From contig JAICVC010000007.1 in assembly GCA_025935515.1 (NCBI GenBank), positions 1 through 26,562 on the forward strand: a stretch of 26,562 nucleotides of DNA, read 5' to 3'. Position numbers and translations under genes: made by a program. Positions within the stretch are counted from its first letter, which is position 1; the number at the start of each line of letters is the position of its first letter. The DNA is from Sphingomonas sp. (lineage in GTDB: Bacteria > Pseudomonadota > Alphaproteobacteria > Sphingomonadales > Sphingomonadaceae). Shown one piece after another: positions 1 to 7,102 of the stretch. The notes beneath the pieces were generated by a model, which did no database searches, was not told the origin of the DNA, and saw only the letters and a list, made by a program, of their open reading frames with translations.

Positions 1-162
1 AACATAGGCCGCCCCGACGTGAAGGTGCTTGAGGACGGCTGGACCGCCGTCACCCGAGACCGCTCACTGTCCGCCCAGTTCGAGCATTCGATCGGAATCA
101 CCGACACCGGCTGCGAGATTTTTACCAAGAGTCCCGCAGGCCGCGACAAACCGCCGTACTGA
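1..162 (+). CDS. map: Methionine aminopeptidase, type I (C-terminal part only)
   Basis: The first 53 codons in frame 1, up to the TGA at 160-162, read as the end of a type I methionine aminopeptidase, the cytosolic metalloenzyme that removes the initiator methionine. The decisive stretch is a tryptophan and 'TRD' followed by 'SLSAQFEHSI'. In this family that segment carries the last metal-ligand glutamate, and it is followed by a glycine and a short tail. The tail ending in KPPY is, from memory, typical of alphaproteobacterial homologues. The N-terminal three quarters, including the other metal ligands, lie upstream of the window, so start and integrity cannot be judged. The next gene starts 75 bases downstream. 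Confidence 0.85.
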   Translation, partial: NIGRPDVKVLEDGWTAVTRDRSLSAQFEHSIGITDTGCEIFTKSPAGRDKPPY

Positions 163-237
163 CGGGGCGCGGCGTTTACCCAGCTTATTGACAGCATTGT
201 AAGCTAATGCGAGCCTTAGTGCGCTTTGACACTGGCC

Positions 238-633
238 ATGGCAACCTTTCGGCATCCGATCGCCATCGAACCGGCCGACATCGACCACATGGGTCATGTG
301 AACAATGCTGTGTACCTGAAATGGGTGCAGGACGCGGTGATAAACTATTGGCGCAGCGTTGCACCTCCAGGCGCGGTCGCCCAGCACCTGTGGGTCGCAC
401 TCAAGCATGAAATCACCTACCTCCGTCCAACCTTCCTTCAGGACACGGTCGTCGCTGAGGTGATCGCCGAGAGGGTCGAGGGCGCCCGCGCCTATTTCAC
501 CACCATCGTCCGTCGCCGCGAGGAAGTGCTGAGCGAGATCAAGAGCAGCTGGTGCTGCCTCGACGCCGCGAGCCTTCGTCCGGCCCGCCTCGCCCGCGAA
601 ATCGTGGCGCGGTTCGTTCCACCGTCAGCCTAA
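238..633 (+). CDS. Acyl-CoA thioesterase, 4HBT hotdog family (YbgC/FadM-like)
   Basis: A 131-residue single hotdog-fold protein, the usual length for YbgC/FadM/4-hydroxybenzoyl-CoA thioesterase relatives, which hydrolyse acyl-CoA thioesters in the cytosol. Near the N-terminus it has the family active-site signature D16-H-M-G-H-V-N-N-A-V-Y, where the aspartate acts as base or nucleophile. The long hotdog-helix region follows, then strands such as 'ITYLRPTF' and 'YFTTIVRR'. I chose the ATG at 238. An in-frame TTG at 226 would add four residues, and neither has a convincing Shine-Dalgarno. The acyl substrate cannot be read from sequence. The gene is monocistronic in appearance and converges on dksA with about 70 bases between. 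Confidence 0.85.
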   Translation: MATFRHPIAIEPADIDHMGHVNNAVYLKWVQDAVINYWRSVAPPGAVAQHLWVALKHEITYLRPTFLQDTVVAEVIAERVEGARAYFTTIVRRREEVLSEIKSSWCCLDAASLRPARLAREIVARFVPPSA

Positions 634-701
634 GCCGACCATCTTTTCTTCGACATGAAGCTCCCGCCTGCTGCGCAGAGCTTTCGCCCATGTTCCGAAG
701 C

Positions 702-1169
702 TCAGTCGTCCCGTGAAATGCGCTCGATCCGCTCGTGGCGCTCCTGCGCCTCCAGTGTCATGGTCGCGATCGGCCTAGCTTCGAGGCGGCCGAGCGAGAT
801 TGGCTCGCCGGTCACTTCGCAATAGCCGTATTCGCCTTCGTAGAGCCGGCGGACCGCGCAGTCGATCTTGGCGATCAGCTTGCGCTGGCGGTCGCGGGTG
901 CGCAGCTCGATCGACCAGTCGGTCTCACTCGATGCGCGGTCGGCGACGTCGGGCTCGCGCATCGAATCGACCTGGAGCTGGGCCATGGTCGCCCGCGATT
1001 CGGCGACGATGTCTTCCTTCCACGCCTTGAGCTTGCGCAGGAAGTAAGCGCGGTGCTTGCCGCACATGAACTCTTCGCTGTCCGCGGGGCGATAGCCCTC
1101 CGGAAGAATGATCCTGTCGAAAGGTCCGAAGTCTTCGCCGCCGTAAAGGTCGACTAGCGCCGTCGCCAT
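702..1169 (-). CDS. dksA: RNA polymerase-binding transcription factor DksA, alphaproteobacterial type
   Basis: A 155-residue DksA/TraR protein. These bind the secondary channel of RNA polymerase and, with ppGpp, reset rRNA and amino-acid promoters. The coiled-coil tip motif 'DVADRA' (D74, D77, A79) matches the E. coli 'DPVDRA' tip and is followed by the 'ELRTRDRQRKLI' helix. The C-terminal globular part keeps 'YGYC' (C117) and 'RLEARP', but the other three zinc-finger cysteines are replaced (CEVTG; TMTLEAQE). To my knowledge many alphaproteobacterial DksA proteins look like this, so I read it as functional rather than broken. A strong GGAGGG lies 7 bases before the ATG. The upstream region is shared with divergent surE. 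Confidence 0.9.
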   Translation of the reverse strand: MATALVDLYGGEDFGPFDRIILPEGYRPADSEEFMCGKHRAYFLRKLKAWKEDIVAESRATMAQLQVDSMREPDVADRASSETDWSIELRTRDRQRKLIAKIDCAVRRLYEGEYGYCEVTGEPISLGRLEARPIATMTLEAQERHERIERISRDD

Positions 1170-1462
1170 AATTGCCCTCCCCGCACATGCCCGCGATCAA
1201 TGAAAGCGGACGTCCCATACGCCGCCGCCTGACTGCGGCCGGGCCACCGGTGCAGCCGGAGGCGAATTAGGCTGACTTTACTAAGGACTTATCCCCACAA
1301 AGCCGGCCATCCCCAACCGCGGCCTATAGTTGCGCCACCGACCGTTAACAAGCACTGACACAGTCGCAGTGAAGAAATCGCCAACATGTTGCGAATATGG
1401 CGCAATTTCTTTGCCGGGCGTTCGCGGTTGCAGCATCGGCAAGGCTCCCGCATAGGCCGCGC
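1170..1462. other. Intergenic region between divergent dksA and surE
   Basis: About 290 bases without a supported gene, presumably holding both divergent promoters and leaders. I could not find a convincing -35/-10 pair on either strand. Two short dyads are visible: CACTG at 1353-1357 with CAGTG at 1367-1371, and TTGCG at 1389-1393 with CGCAA at 1401-1405. An in-frame ATG at 1397 could extend surE by 22 residues, but that extension has no family resemblance. Confidence 0.5.
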
Positions 1463-2233
1463 ATGCGGATATTGCTCACCAACGACGACGGCGTGAACGC
1501 GCGCGGCATCAAGCTGCTCGAGTCGGTGGCGCGCAAGTTCAGCGACGACATCTGGATCGTCGCTCCGGCCGAGGAGCAGTCGGGCGCCGGCCATTCGCTG
1601 ACGTTGACCACGCCGGTGCGGCTGCGCCGTCACGACGAGCGCCGCTTCTCGGTGACCGGGACGCCGACCGACGCGGTGATGATCGCGCTGGCGCACATCA
1701 TGAAAGACGATCCGCCCGACGTCGTCCTTTCGGGCATCAACCGCGGCGCCAACCTCGCCGAGGACGTCACCTACTCGGGCACCGTCTCGGCGGCGATGGA
1801 GGGCGCGCTGGCCGGAGTCCCGTCGATCGCCTTGAGCCAGGCCTATTCGCGCGAGGGCATGGGCGACACGGTCCCGTTCGCGGCCGCCGAAGCCTGGGCC
1901 GAGCGCGTGCTGGGGCCTTTGCTCGACTTTGAGACCGAGGCTCGGACCTTGATTAACGTCAATTTCCCGGCCCTTCCGCCCGACGAGGTGAAGGGCATCC
2001 GCGTCGTCCGCCAGGGGCTGCGCGACTATGGCCGCCTGCGCATCGTCCAGCGCACCGACCCGCGCGGCTACGATTATTACTGGTTCGGGCTCGGGCCGAT
2101 GGTCGAGACGCCCGGCCATTCGACCGACCTCGAAGCCGTCGTCGACGGCTATGTGTCGGTGAGCCCGCTGCACCTCGACCTGACGCACGAGGGCTCGCTC
2201 GGCGCGCTCGTCGATACGTTCGAGGAAAGCTAG
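1463..2233 (+). CDS. surE: 5'/3'-nucleotidase SurE
   Basis: A 256-residue SurE, the metal-dependent nucleoside monophosphatase (also active on short polyphosphate) linked to stationary-phase survival. The protein opens directly with the metal-binding signature MRILLTNDDG (D8, D9). 'EEQSGAGHS' (S40) and 'SGINRGANL' (N93), which supply the other metal ligands, follow, then 'TYSGTVSAAMEG' and the C-terminal 'TDLEAV' region. Length is normal. The start at 1463 puts the signature at the N-terminus as in known SurE proteins. In many proteobacteria surE sits beside pcm and nlpD; here it faces a secreted-protein gene, with the two stop codons one base apart. Confidence 0.95.
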   Translation: MRILLTNDDGVNARGIKLLESVARKFSDDIWIVAPAEEQSGAGHSLTLTTPVRLRRHDERRFSVTGTPTDAVMIALAHIMKDDPPDVVLSGINRGANLAEDVTYSGTVSAAMEGALAGVPSIALSQAYSREGMGDTVPFAAAEAWAERVLGPLLDFETEARTLINVNFPALPPDEVKGIRVVRQGLRDYGRLRIVQRTDPRGYDYYWFGLGPMVETPGHSTDLEAVVDGYVSVSPLHLDLTHEGSLGALVDTFEES

Positions 2234-2234
2234 G

Positions 2235-2639
2235 CTAGCGGCCGCGCTCGCCGCGCTGTCCCTGCGCTGGCGGCGGCCCGTTGGTCGCCTGGGCTAGCCA
2301 GGTCGAGGTCGCATTGCAGGAACTGGTGACCGTGACCGGCTGCCCGGCCTGGAACGGGGCCGCGTACGGCCAGCATTCCTGGGCAGCGCCGTTGGCAAGG
2401 CACAGCTGGCCGCCAGCCGCCGTCCAGGTGCCGCCGACCGGGTTACCCGACGGGGTCAGGATCTGCGCTTGACCGCCGGGACTGAGCGTCACCGTATTGG
2501 TGACTCCGTTGGTCGTCACCTGGATCGGTTGGCCGACGACTTCGGAGCCCGGAGTCCAGGCGGCCTGCGCGAACGACGCGGAAGGCAAGCCGGCGGTCGC
2601 CAGTCCGACTGCAATGACCGGGATGGAGCTCATTTTCAT
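2235..2639 (-). CDS. Small exported protein of unknown function
   Basis: A 134-residue protein whose first 22-25 residues form a classical signal peptide (Lys start, hydrophobic VIAVGLATAGL core, then SASFAQA), so it is predicted periplasmic or secreted. The mature part begins with WTPGSEVVGQ. It then has a beta-rich, Thr/Gly-rich stretch with three cysteines (CLANG, QECWPY, SSCNA), two of which could pair. The tail is Pro/Gln/Arg/Gly-rich. AAGGA lies 8 bases before the ATG at 2639; a second ATG two codons later is possible. It starts 22 bases after the stop of the 129-residue gene at 2662-3051, so the two are probably co-transcribed. I recognise the general look of sphingomonad hypothetical proteins but no named family. 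Confidence 0.75.
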   Translation of the reverse strand: MKMSSIPVIAVGLATAGLPSASFAQAAWTPGSEVVGQPIQVTTNGVTNTVTLSPGGQAQILTPSGNPVGGTWTAAGGQLCLANGAAQECWPYAAPFQAGQPVTVTSSCNATSTWLAQATNGPPPAQGQRGERGR

Positions 2640-2661
2640 GGCGCGTATCCTTGCTCCGGGG

Positions 2662-3051
2662 TCAGGTGGGGCTGTTGCCGTGGTGGCGGACTGCGAAATA
2701 GATCCCCACGCCCGCCGCGAGCGCAAGCAGTCCGAGAAGAACCGGGTTGAGCGCGAATGCGCCCGAGGGCGCTGCGATCGGCGGAACCGGCGCGGGCGGG
2801 GCTGGCGCCTGGGCCACGGGCGGCGGCGAATCGATTGCCGGCAACACGCAGCCAGCGGGATTTTGCGCTGCCGCCGCAGCAACGGCGGCGCCGCACATGG
2901 CCGCGGCTGGCGCACCGCCGCTCATCGCGCTCAACACGCCCCATGGATTGGGCTGGGTCGAAACGGTCGCCGACGCCGCCGCGGCCGTAGAGCTGAACAT
3001 GAGCGATCCTGCGACGAGCAGGCCAACCATGCCTTTTACGCGCTGGGTCAT
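2662..3051 (-). CDS. Small envelope protein: signal peptide, Pro/Ala-rich middle, C-terminal TM helix
   Basis: 129 residues. Residues 1-26 form a signal peptide (Lys near the start, GLLVAGSLMF core, STAAAASA cleavage region). Next comes an Ala-rich part with two cysteines (MCGAAV, AGCVLP), then a Pro/Ala linker (about residues 74-95). A hydrophobic helix, roughly LLGLLALAAGVGIYFAV, is followed by a short RHHGNSPT tail. This predicts a periplasmic domain anchored by its C-terminus. The layout loosely recalls C-terminal sorting signals (TM plus basic end), but there is no PEP, LPxTG or GlyGly motif and no sorting enzyme nearby. GGGAGGA lies about 5 bases before the ATG. It is co-directional with asnB upstream and the small exported gene downstream. 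Function unknown. Confidence 0.7.
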   Translation of the reverse strand: MTQRVKGMVGLLVAGSLMFSSTAAAASATVSTQPNPWGVLSAMSGGAPAAAMCGAAVAAAAAQNPAGCVLPAIDSPPPVAQAPAPPAPVPPIAAPSGAFALNPVLLGLLALAAGVGIYFAVRHHGNSPT

Positions 3052-3083
3052 TCCGATCCTCCCGGCACTCGAAGCAACGAAAC

Positions 3084-3104
3084 CAACATTCTCCGAGGAA
3101 GTTG
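3084..3104. repeat. Imperfect 21-bp dyad upstream of the small envelope gene
   Basis: The sequence is symmetric about 3094. Arms beginning CAAC at 3084-3087 and ending GTTG at 3101-3104 match at 8 of 10 paired positions, with one mismatch and one G-T wobble. It lies between the asnB stop and the start of the 129-residue gene, so it could be an operator or a weak hairpin at the end of asnB. No T-tract follows. Confidence 0.3.
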
Positions 3105-3122
3105 CATTCCGCCGCTCCTAAT

Positions 3123-5099
3123 TCAGCTGGCCAGCGCCGGCGCTTCGACAACTTCGGCCGGCTGCGCCGCCTTGGCCTGGCTCTGGAGCCAGCTCTGGAA
3201 CATCAGAACCGTCCAAAGCCGGCCCGAATTGAGCTGGCCGCGAAGCTGCTCGTCCCATGCCTTGCGGATTTCGTGCGGGTGGAAGAAGCCCTCGTCGCGC
3301 AGGCGCCGCTCGTCGAGCAGAGCCTCGGCCCATTCGCGCAGGGGGCCCCGCAGCCAGGCGTCAAGCGGGACGCCAAAGCCCATCTTGGGCCGCTCGATGA
3401 GGGCGCGAGGGACGTGGCGGTACAGCACCTGCCTGAGCAGCCACTTGGTGACTCCGCCGCGGATCTTGAGATCCAGCGGCAGCCGCCAGGCGAACTCGAC
3501 GACCTCGGGATCGAGCAGCGGCACGCGGGTTTCGAGCGACACCGCCATCGAGGCGCGGTCGACCTTCACCAAAATGTCGTTGGTGAGATAGCCGAGCATG
3601 TCCTGCGCCATCATCCGGTCGACTCCGGCCATTCCCTCCAGCTCGCGACTGACCGGCGACGGCTGCGCGGTCGACGACGGCGCGCCGATGACGAACGCAG
3701 TCGGATCGCGCCACAGCGCCAGCATGAAGTCGTACAGCCGGTCGGGGGTTTCGCTGCACAGCATCGACGCGCCCTTGTGCACCTTCTCGCCGAGGCGGCT
3801 GCGCCGCATCGAACCCGGCAGCGTTTCACCGAGACGCGTCCAGGCCGGCGCGGGCACGGCGGTCAGCGCCCGCGCTGCAAGCGCCCGCAGCGGCATCGGG
3901 ACCCGGGCGATCTTGTGCCACCAGGCGGCGGTCAGCCGGTAGCGCTCGTAGCCGCCGAACAGCTCGTCCCCGCCGTCTCCGGACAGCGCAACGGTCACAT
4001 GCTGCCGGGCCAGCGCGGAGATCAGATAGGTCGGGATTTGCGAGGAATCGGCGAACGGCTCGTCGTACATCGCCGGAAGCCGCGGAATGACGTCGAGCAA
4101 ATTGTCCGGCGAGACGTAAAGCTCGGTGTGGTCAGTGCCGAGGTGCTCGGCGACCGCCTTGGCATGCCGGGCCTCGTTGAACGCCTCTTCGTGGAATCCG
4201 ACGGTGAAGGTCTTCACCGGCCGCGCCGACAGCTTTTGCATGATCGCAACCACGCTGGAAGAATCGACACCCCCCGACAGGAACGCGCCGAGCGGGACGT
4301 CGGCCATCATCTGCCGCCCGACCGCGCGGTCGAGGATGCGCTCGAGCTCGTCGGCAGCAACCTGGGGATCGAGCGCAACCGGATTGGCGATGCCGGCCTG
4401 GGCGACCTCGGCGCCGGACCAGTATCGGTCCAGCACCGGTTCGGCGCCGTCGCGGACGGTCAGCATCGTGCCCGGCAGCAGCTTGGCAATGCCGCGGTAA
4501 ATGGACAGCGGCTCGGGGACTGCGAGATAGCGCACCAGCAGGCTCAGGGCCTCGCGGTCGACCTCGGGCTCGAACTCCGGGTGTTGCAACAGCGCCTTGA
4601 GCTCGGAGGCGAACAGGAACGGCCCGCCGACGCGCTGACGCCCGTAATAGAGCGGTTTCTCGCCGAGCCGGTCGCGGGCCAGCGTCAGCGTGCGTTGCTG
4701 CTTGTCCCAGGCGGCAAAGGCGAACATGCCGCTCGCGCGCTCGAGCGTCGGCTTGATGCCCCACGCGCCGAAGCCCGCAAGCAGTGTCTCGATGTCGGAA
4801 TGACCGCGCCAAGCGACCTCGTGGCCGACCGCTGACAGCTCCGCGCGAAGCTCCTGGTGGTTATAGATTTCCCCGTTCGCAGTGATGACGTAGCGCCCCG
4901 CCGGCGAGTGCATCGGCTGCTCCCCAGCCGGAGAGAGGTCGACGATCGCGAGGCGGCGATGACCGAGCGCGACCCCGGCATCGCGATCGGCCCAGACGTC
5001 CTCATGGTCGGGGCCGCGATGCGCGAGCGCGCGGGTCATCCGGACGACCGTTTCCCGGTCGACCCGCGGTCCGCCGAGGATGCCTGCAATGCCGCACAT
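3123..5099 (-). CDS. asnB: AsnB-type glutamine-dependent amidotransferase (asparagine synthase family)
   Basis: A 658-residue two-domain enzyme. The N-terminal class II glutamine amidotransferase domain starts at catalytic C2 (MCGIAGILGG) and contains 'ALAHRGPD', 'GHRRLAIVDLS' and 'TANGEIYNH'. The C-terminal synthetase domain has the ATP-pyrophosphatase loop LSGGVDSSSV (residues 275-281) and 'SGDGGDELFGGYERY' (373-387). All the residues expected for ammonia release from glutamine and acyl-adenylate chemistry are present. Family members make asparagine, but those in polysaccharide loci often amidate sugar acids or peptides. The position 9 bases after the flippase gene favours a glycan role; that is inference. 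It is longer than E. coli AsnB (554 residues), mainly at the C-terminus. The start is fixed by the need for Cys at position 2. Confidence 0.9.
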   Translation of the reverse strand: MCGIAGILGGPRVDRETVVRMTRALAHRGPDHEDVWADRDAGVALGHRRLAIVDLSPAGEQPMHSPAGRYVITANGEIYNHQELRAELSAVGHEVAWRGHSDIETLLAGFGAWGIKPTLERASGMFAFAAWDKQQRTLTLARDRLGEKPLYYGRQRVGGPFLFASELKALLQHPEFEPEVDREALSLLVRYLAVPEPLSIYRGIAKLLPGTMLTVRDGAEPVLDRYWSGAEVAQAGIANPVALDPQVAADELERILDRAVGRQMMADVPLGAFLSGGVDSSSVVAIMQKLSARPVKTFTVGFHEEAFNEARHAKAVAEHLGTDHTELYVSPDNLLDVIPRLPAMYDEPFADSSQIPTYLISALARQHVTVALSGDGGDELFGGYERYRLTAAWWHKIARVPMPLRALAARALTAVPAPAWTRLGETLPGSMRRSRLGEKVHKGASMLCSETPDRLYDFMLALWRDPTAFVIGAPSSTAQPSPVSRELEGMAGVDRMMAQDMLGYLTNDILVKVDRASMAVSLETRVPLLDPEVVEFAWRLPLDLKIRGGVTKWLLRQVLYRHVPRALIERPKMGFGVPLDAWLRGPLREWAEALLDERRLRDEGFFHPHEIRKAWDEQLRGQLNSGRLWTVLMFQSWLQSQAKAAQPAEVVEAPALAS

Positions 5100-5108
5100 G
5101 ATCGCTGA

Positions 5109-6443
5109 TTACCCCCGCCGCAGCCCAAGGGCGAGCGCCGAAGCGTCGATGCCCATGGTCCGGCGCACATAAACGAGCATCGCGACGTTCCAGCACAGGG
5201 TGGCCGCCGTCGAGGCGATCGCCGCGCCGATGATGGAGAAACGAGGAATCAAAATGAGGTTGAGGACGAAGCCGATCGCCAGAGCGCCCGCAAAAATCCG
5301 CAGCGCATGCGAGTGCCGTCCCGTCATTGTCATCAGATAAGCGACGGAGCCGGTGAAGGCGTTGGCGATGCCGCCCACGAGCAGCCACAGCAGTGCCGGA
5401 TAGGCAACGGCGAACTCGGGGCCGAATAGACTGAGGATCAAGGGCCCCGCCAGCGCCAGTGGAAGGCAGATCAATAGCGCCGCGACGAACCCGACCCTGG
5501 CTGTGGACCGGGCGATGCTCGCAAGCGCCGCATAGTCTCGCTTCTCGAAATGGGAAGCGATCAGGGGGCCGCTGACCGTGGTCAGCGCGGCAACGGCGAA
5601 GGACTCCAACGAGGCAATCCTCCAGGCTGCGGCGAACAGCCCGGCGTCCCTGGGACTGGCAAGATAACCCAACATCACGATGTCGACTTGGTTGAGGGCC
5701 TCCTGGACCACTGTGGTAGCGAGCAGCACGCCACCCAAGGACAGCCACTGGCGCCATTCGGAATAATCCCGGTCGCCAGCGCTGAGCGGAAGCGCCCGTC
5801 GGGCATGAAGCGCCCCCGCCACGAGGGCGGCGAAGGCGCTGGCGGCACCCAGAAAGACTGCTGTGCTGGCGGAAATGGGGCGTGCAAGGAGGACTGCAGC
5901 GACCAGCAGCATAATCAGGACCGCAGGTCGCAGCACCTGCTCATAGAATTGCGACGCGAAGATTCGCCGCTCGGCTCGAAGCATGGCGCCGACCAGCGCC
6001 AGGGCGGCGACGGGGAAAATGGTCAGCGCGGTAGCGGTGCTCACCCCAGGGGGGATGCTGGTTAGCCCTAAACGCTCAGCAACGATCACCGCCGTTCCCG
6101 CAAGGGCAGAAAGGCAGAGCACGCAGGCGGCCGCAAACGAAATGAAGCCCCTCAGTCGGGGATAATCCTGCCGCTCCAGATAAATGGGCGCGAACTTCAG
6201 CGCGGCGGTATCGAGCCCGGCGCGCGCGGGAACGACCAGGAGCAATGCCCAGGCCAATGCGATGGAGTAAATCCCATAGCCCTCTGCACCCAGCGTGCGC
6301 GAAATGAGGATCGTGGCCAGGTACCCAAGAGCGACGCCTGCAACGCGCGTAGCGAGCGCGATCGCACTTCCCTGAACCAAGAACCGGACCATGGCTTCGT
6401 GACCATCGGCTTCGCGGGCGCCGCCGCTCGGCAAATCAGGCAT
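5109..6443 (-). CDS. Polysaccharide flippase, Wzx/oligosaccharide transporter family
   Basis: A 444-residue polytopic membrane protein with roughly 12-14 hydrophobic helices. It shows the N-terminal hallmark of lipid-linked oligosaccharide flippases: a first helix (about 'GSAIALATRVAGVALGYLA') followed by 'SRTLGAEGYGIYS'. Such proteins move undecaprenyl-linked repeat units across the inner membrane. I chose the ATG at 6443, which overlaps the acyltransferase stop by 8 bases (ATGCCTGA) and suggests translational coupling. Another in-frame ATG at 6392 would remove 17 polar residues. An upstream TTG would add a 33-residue tail with no transporter character. Downstream, asnB begins after 9 bases. 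No gene symbol is assigned because the sugar specificity is unknown. Confidence 0.85.
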   Translation of the reverse strand: MPDLPSGGAREADGHEAMVRFLVQGSAIALATRVAGVALGYLATILISRTLGAEGYGIYSIALAWALLLVVPARAGLDTAALKFAPIYLERQDYPRLRGFISFAAACVLCLSALAGTAVIVAERLGLTSIPPGVSTATALTIFPVAALALVGAMLRAERRIFASQFYEQVLRPAVLIMLLVAAVLLARPISASTAVFLGAASAFAALVAGALHARRALPLSAGDRDYSEWRQWLSLGGVLLATTVVQEALNQVDIVMLGYLASPRDAGLFAAAWRIASLESFAVAALTTVSGPLIASHFEKRDYAALASIARSTARVGFVAALLICLPLALAGPLILSLFGPEFAVAYPALLWLLVGGIANAFTGSVAYLMTMTGRHSHALRIFAGALAIGFVLNLILIPRFSIIGAAIASTAATLCWNVAMLVYVRRTMGIDASALALGLRRG

Positions 6444-7020
6444 CCGAAATCGACCGGGCCCCGGTCTTGTCGAGAGAGCGCGCGGGAATGCCGCCGACGA
6501 CAGCGCATGCGGGGACGTCGGAGTTGACCAGAGCGTGAGCACCGATCACGGCGTTCGCGCCGATGCGCACCCCCTTGAGAACACTCGCCTTCGTCCCGAT
6601 CCAGACGTTGTCGCCGATGATCACGGGCGCCATCTCAAGATTCTGCCGATTGAAGGGCCGCCCTGGATCGATCGAGTGATCGTGGTCACGGATGGTCGCG
6701 TATGCTGCGATCAGCGAATCGGCCCCGATGGTGATGCGGTCGATCGACACCAGGATGCTGCCTCGGCCGAGGAAGGTCCTTCGCCCCACCTCGAGCACGC
6801 CATAGGCCACGAGATCGCATCCAGCTTCAATCCGCGTGCCATCGCCAATGACCATTCGGCCGCCTTGGACAACCCGAAGCGTCGCACCTCGGCCGATCGT
6901 CACGCCGTTCCCGACATGCAGATCCTCAAAGATCGCGCGATACCAGAAAAGGGCGAGCGCCGACCTTAGCCGATCGGCGCCAAAATGAATCGCGCGCAGG
7001 ATTCGTCGGAGGGTCGACAT
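6436..7020 (-). CDS. Left-handed beta-helix (hexapeptide) acyltransferase, WbbJ-like
   Basis: 194 residues, mostly hexapeptide repeats ([LIV]-G-x4) such as 'VTIGRGATL', 'MVIGDGTRIEAG', 'ITIGADSLIA', 'VIIGDNVWIGTKASVLKGV' and 'VRIGANAVIGAHALV'. A C-terminal 'VGGIPARSL' follows, which is the CoA-binding end of maltose/galactoside-type O-acetyltransferases. 'DHDHSID' with its histidines is the probable catalytic segment. The predicted job is O- or N-acetylation of a sugar in the glycan made by this locus, in the cytosol. It is the first gene of the acyltransferase-flippase-asnB block on the minus strand and diverges from the zinc-ribbon methyltransferase at 7103. No clear Shine-Dalgarno is visible before the ATG at 7020. 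Confidence 0.85.
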   Translation of the reverse strand: MSTLRRILRAIHFGADRLRSALALFWYRAIFEDLHVGNGVTIGRGATLRVVQGGRMVIGDGTRIEAGCDLVAYGVLEVGRRTFLGRGSILVSIDRITIGADSLIAAYATIRDHDHSIDPGRPFNRQNLEMAPVIIGDNVWIGTKASVLKGVRIGANAVIGAHALVNSDVPACAVVGGIPARSLDKTGARSISDA

Positions 7021-7102
7021 TATGCAGCAGGAACGAGATTGGAGATAGGATCGTCAAGTCCGGCTTCGCATGGGACACGCATTCAATCGGCTAGAGGGCG
7101 GA

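Noticed and set aside
188..193. TTGACA upstream of the thioesterase gene as a promoter -35
   Set aside because: A good hexamer, but no -10-like sequence at 16-18 bases; not enough to call a promoter.
1289..1299. TTATCCCCACA resembling a DnaA box
   Set aside because: Two extra C bases compared with TTATCCACA, a single isolated site, and no origin-type neighbours.
2662..3051. C-terminal helix plus basic tail as a PEP-CTERM/exosortase sorting signal
   Set aside because: There is no PEP motif before the helix, no exosortase gene in the window, and the tail has only one Arg and two His.
3102..4835. 577-codon open frame on the plus strand opposite asnB
   Set aside because: Antisense to a gene with intact catalytic motifs; its composition (Arg/Gln/His-rich) is that of a reverse-complement shadow.
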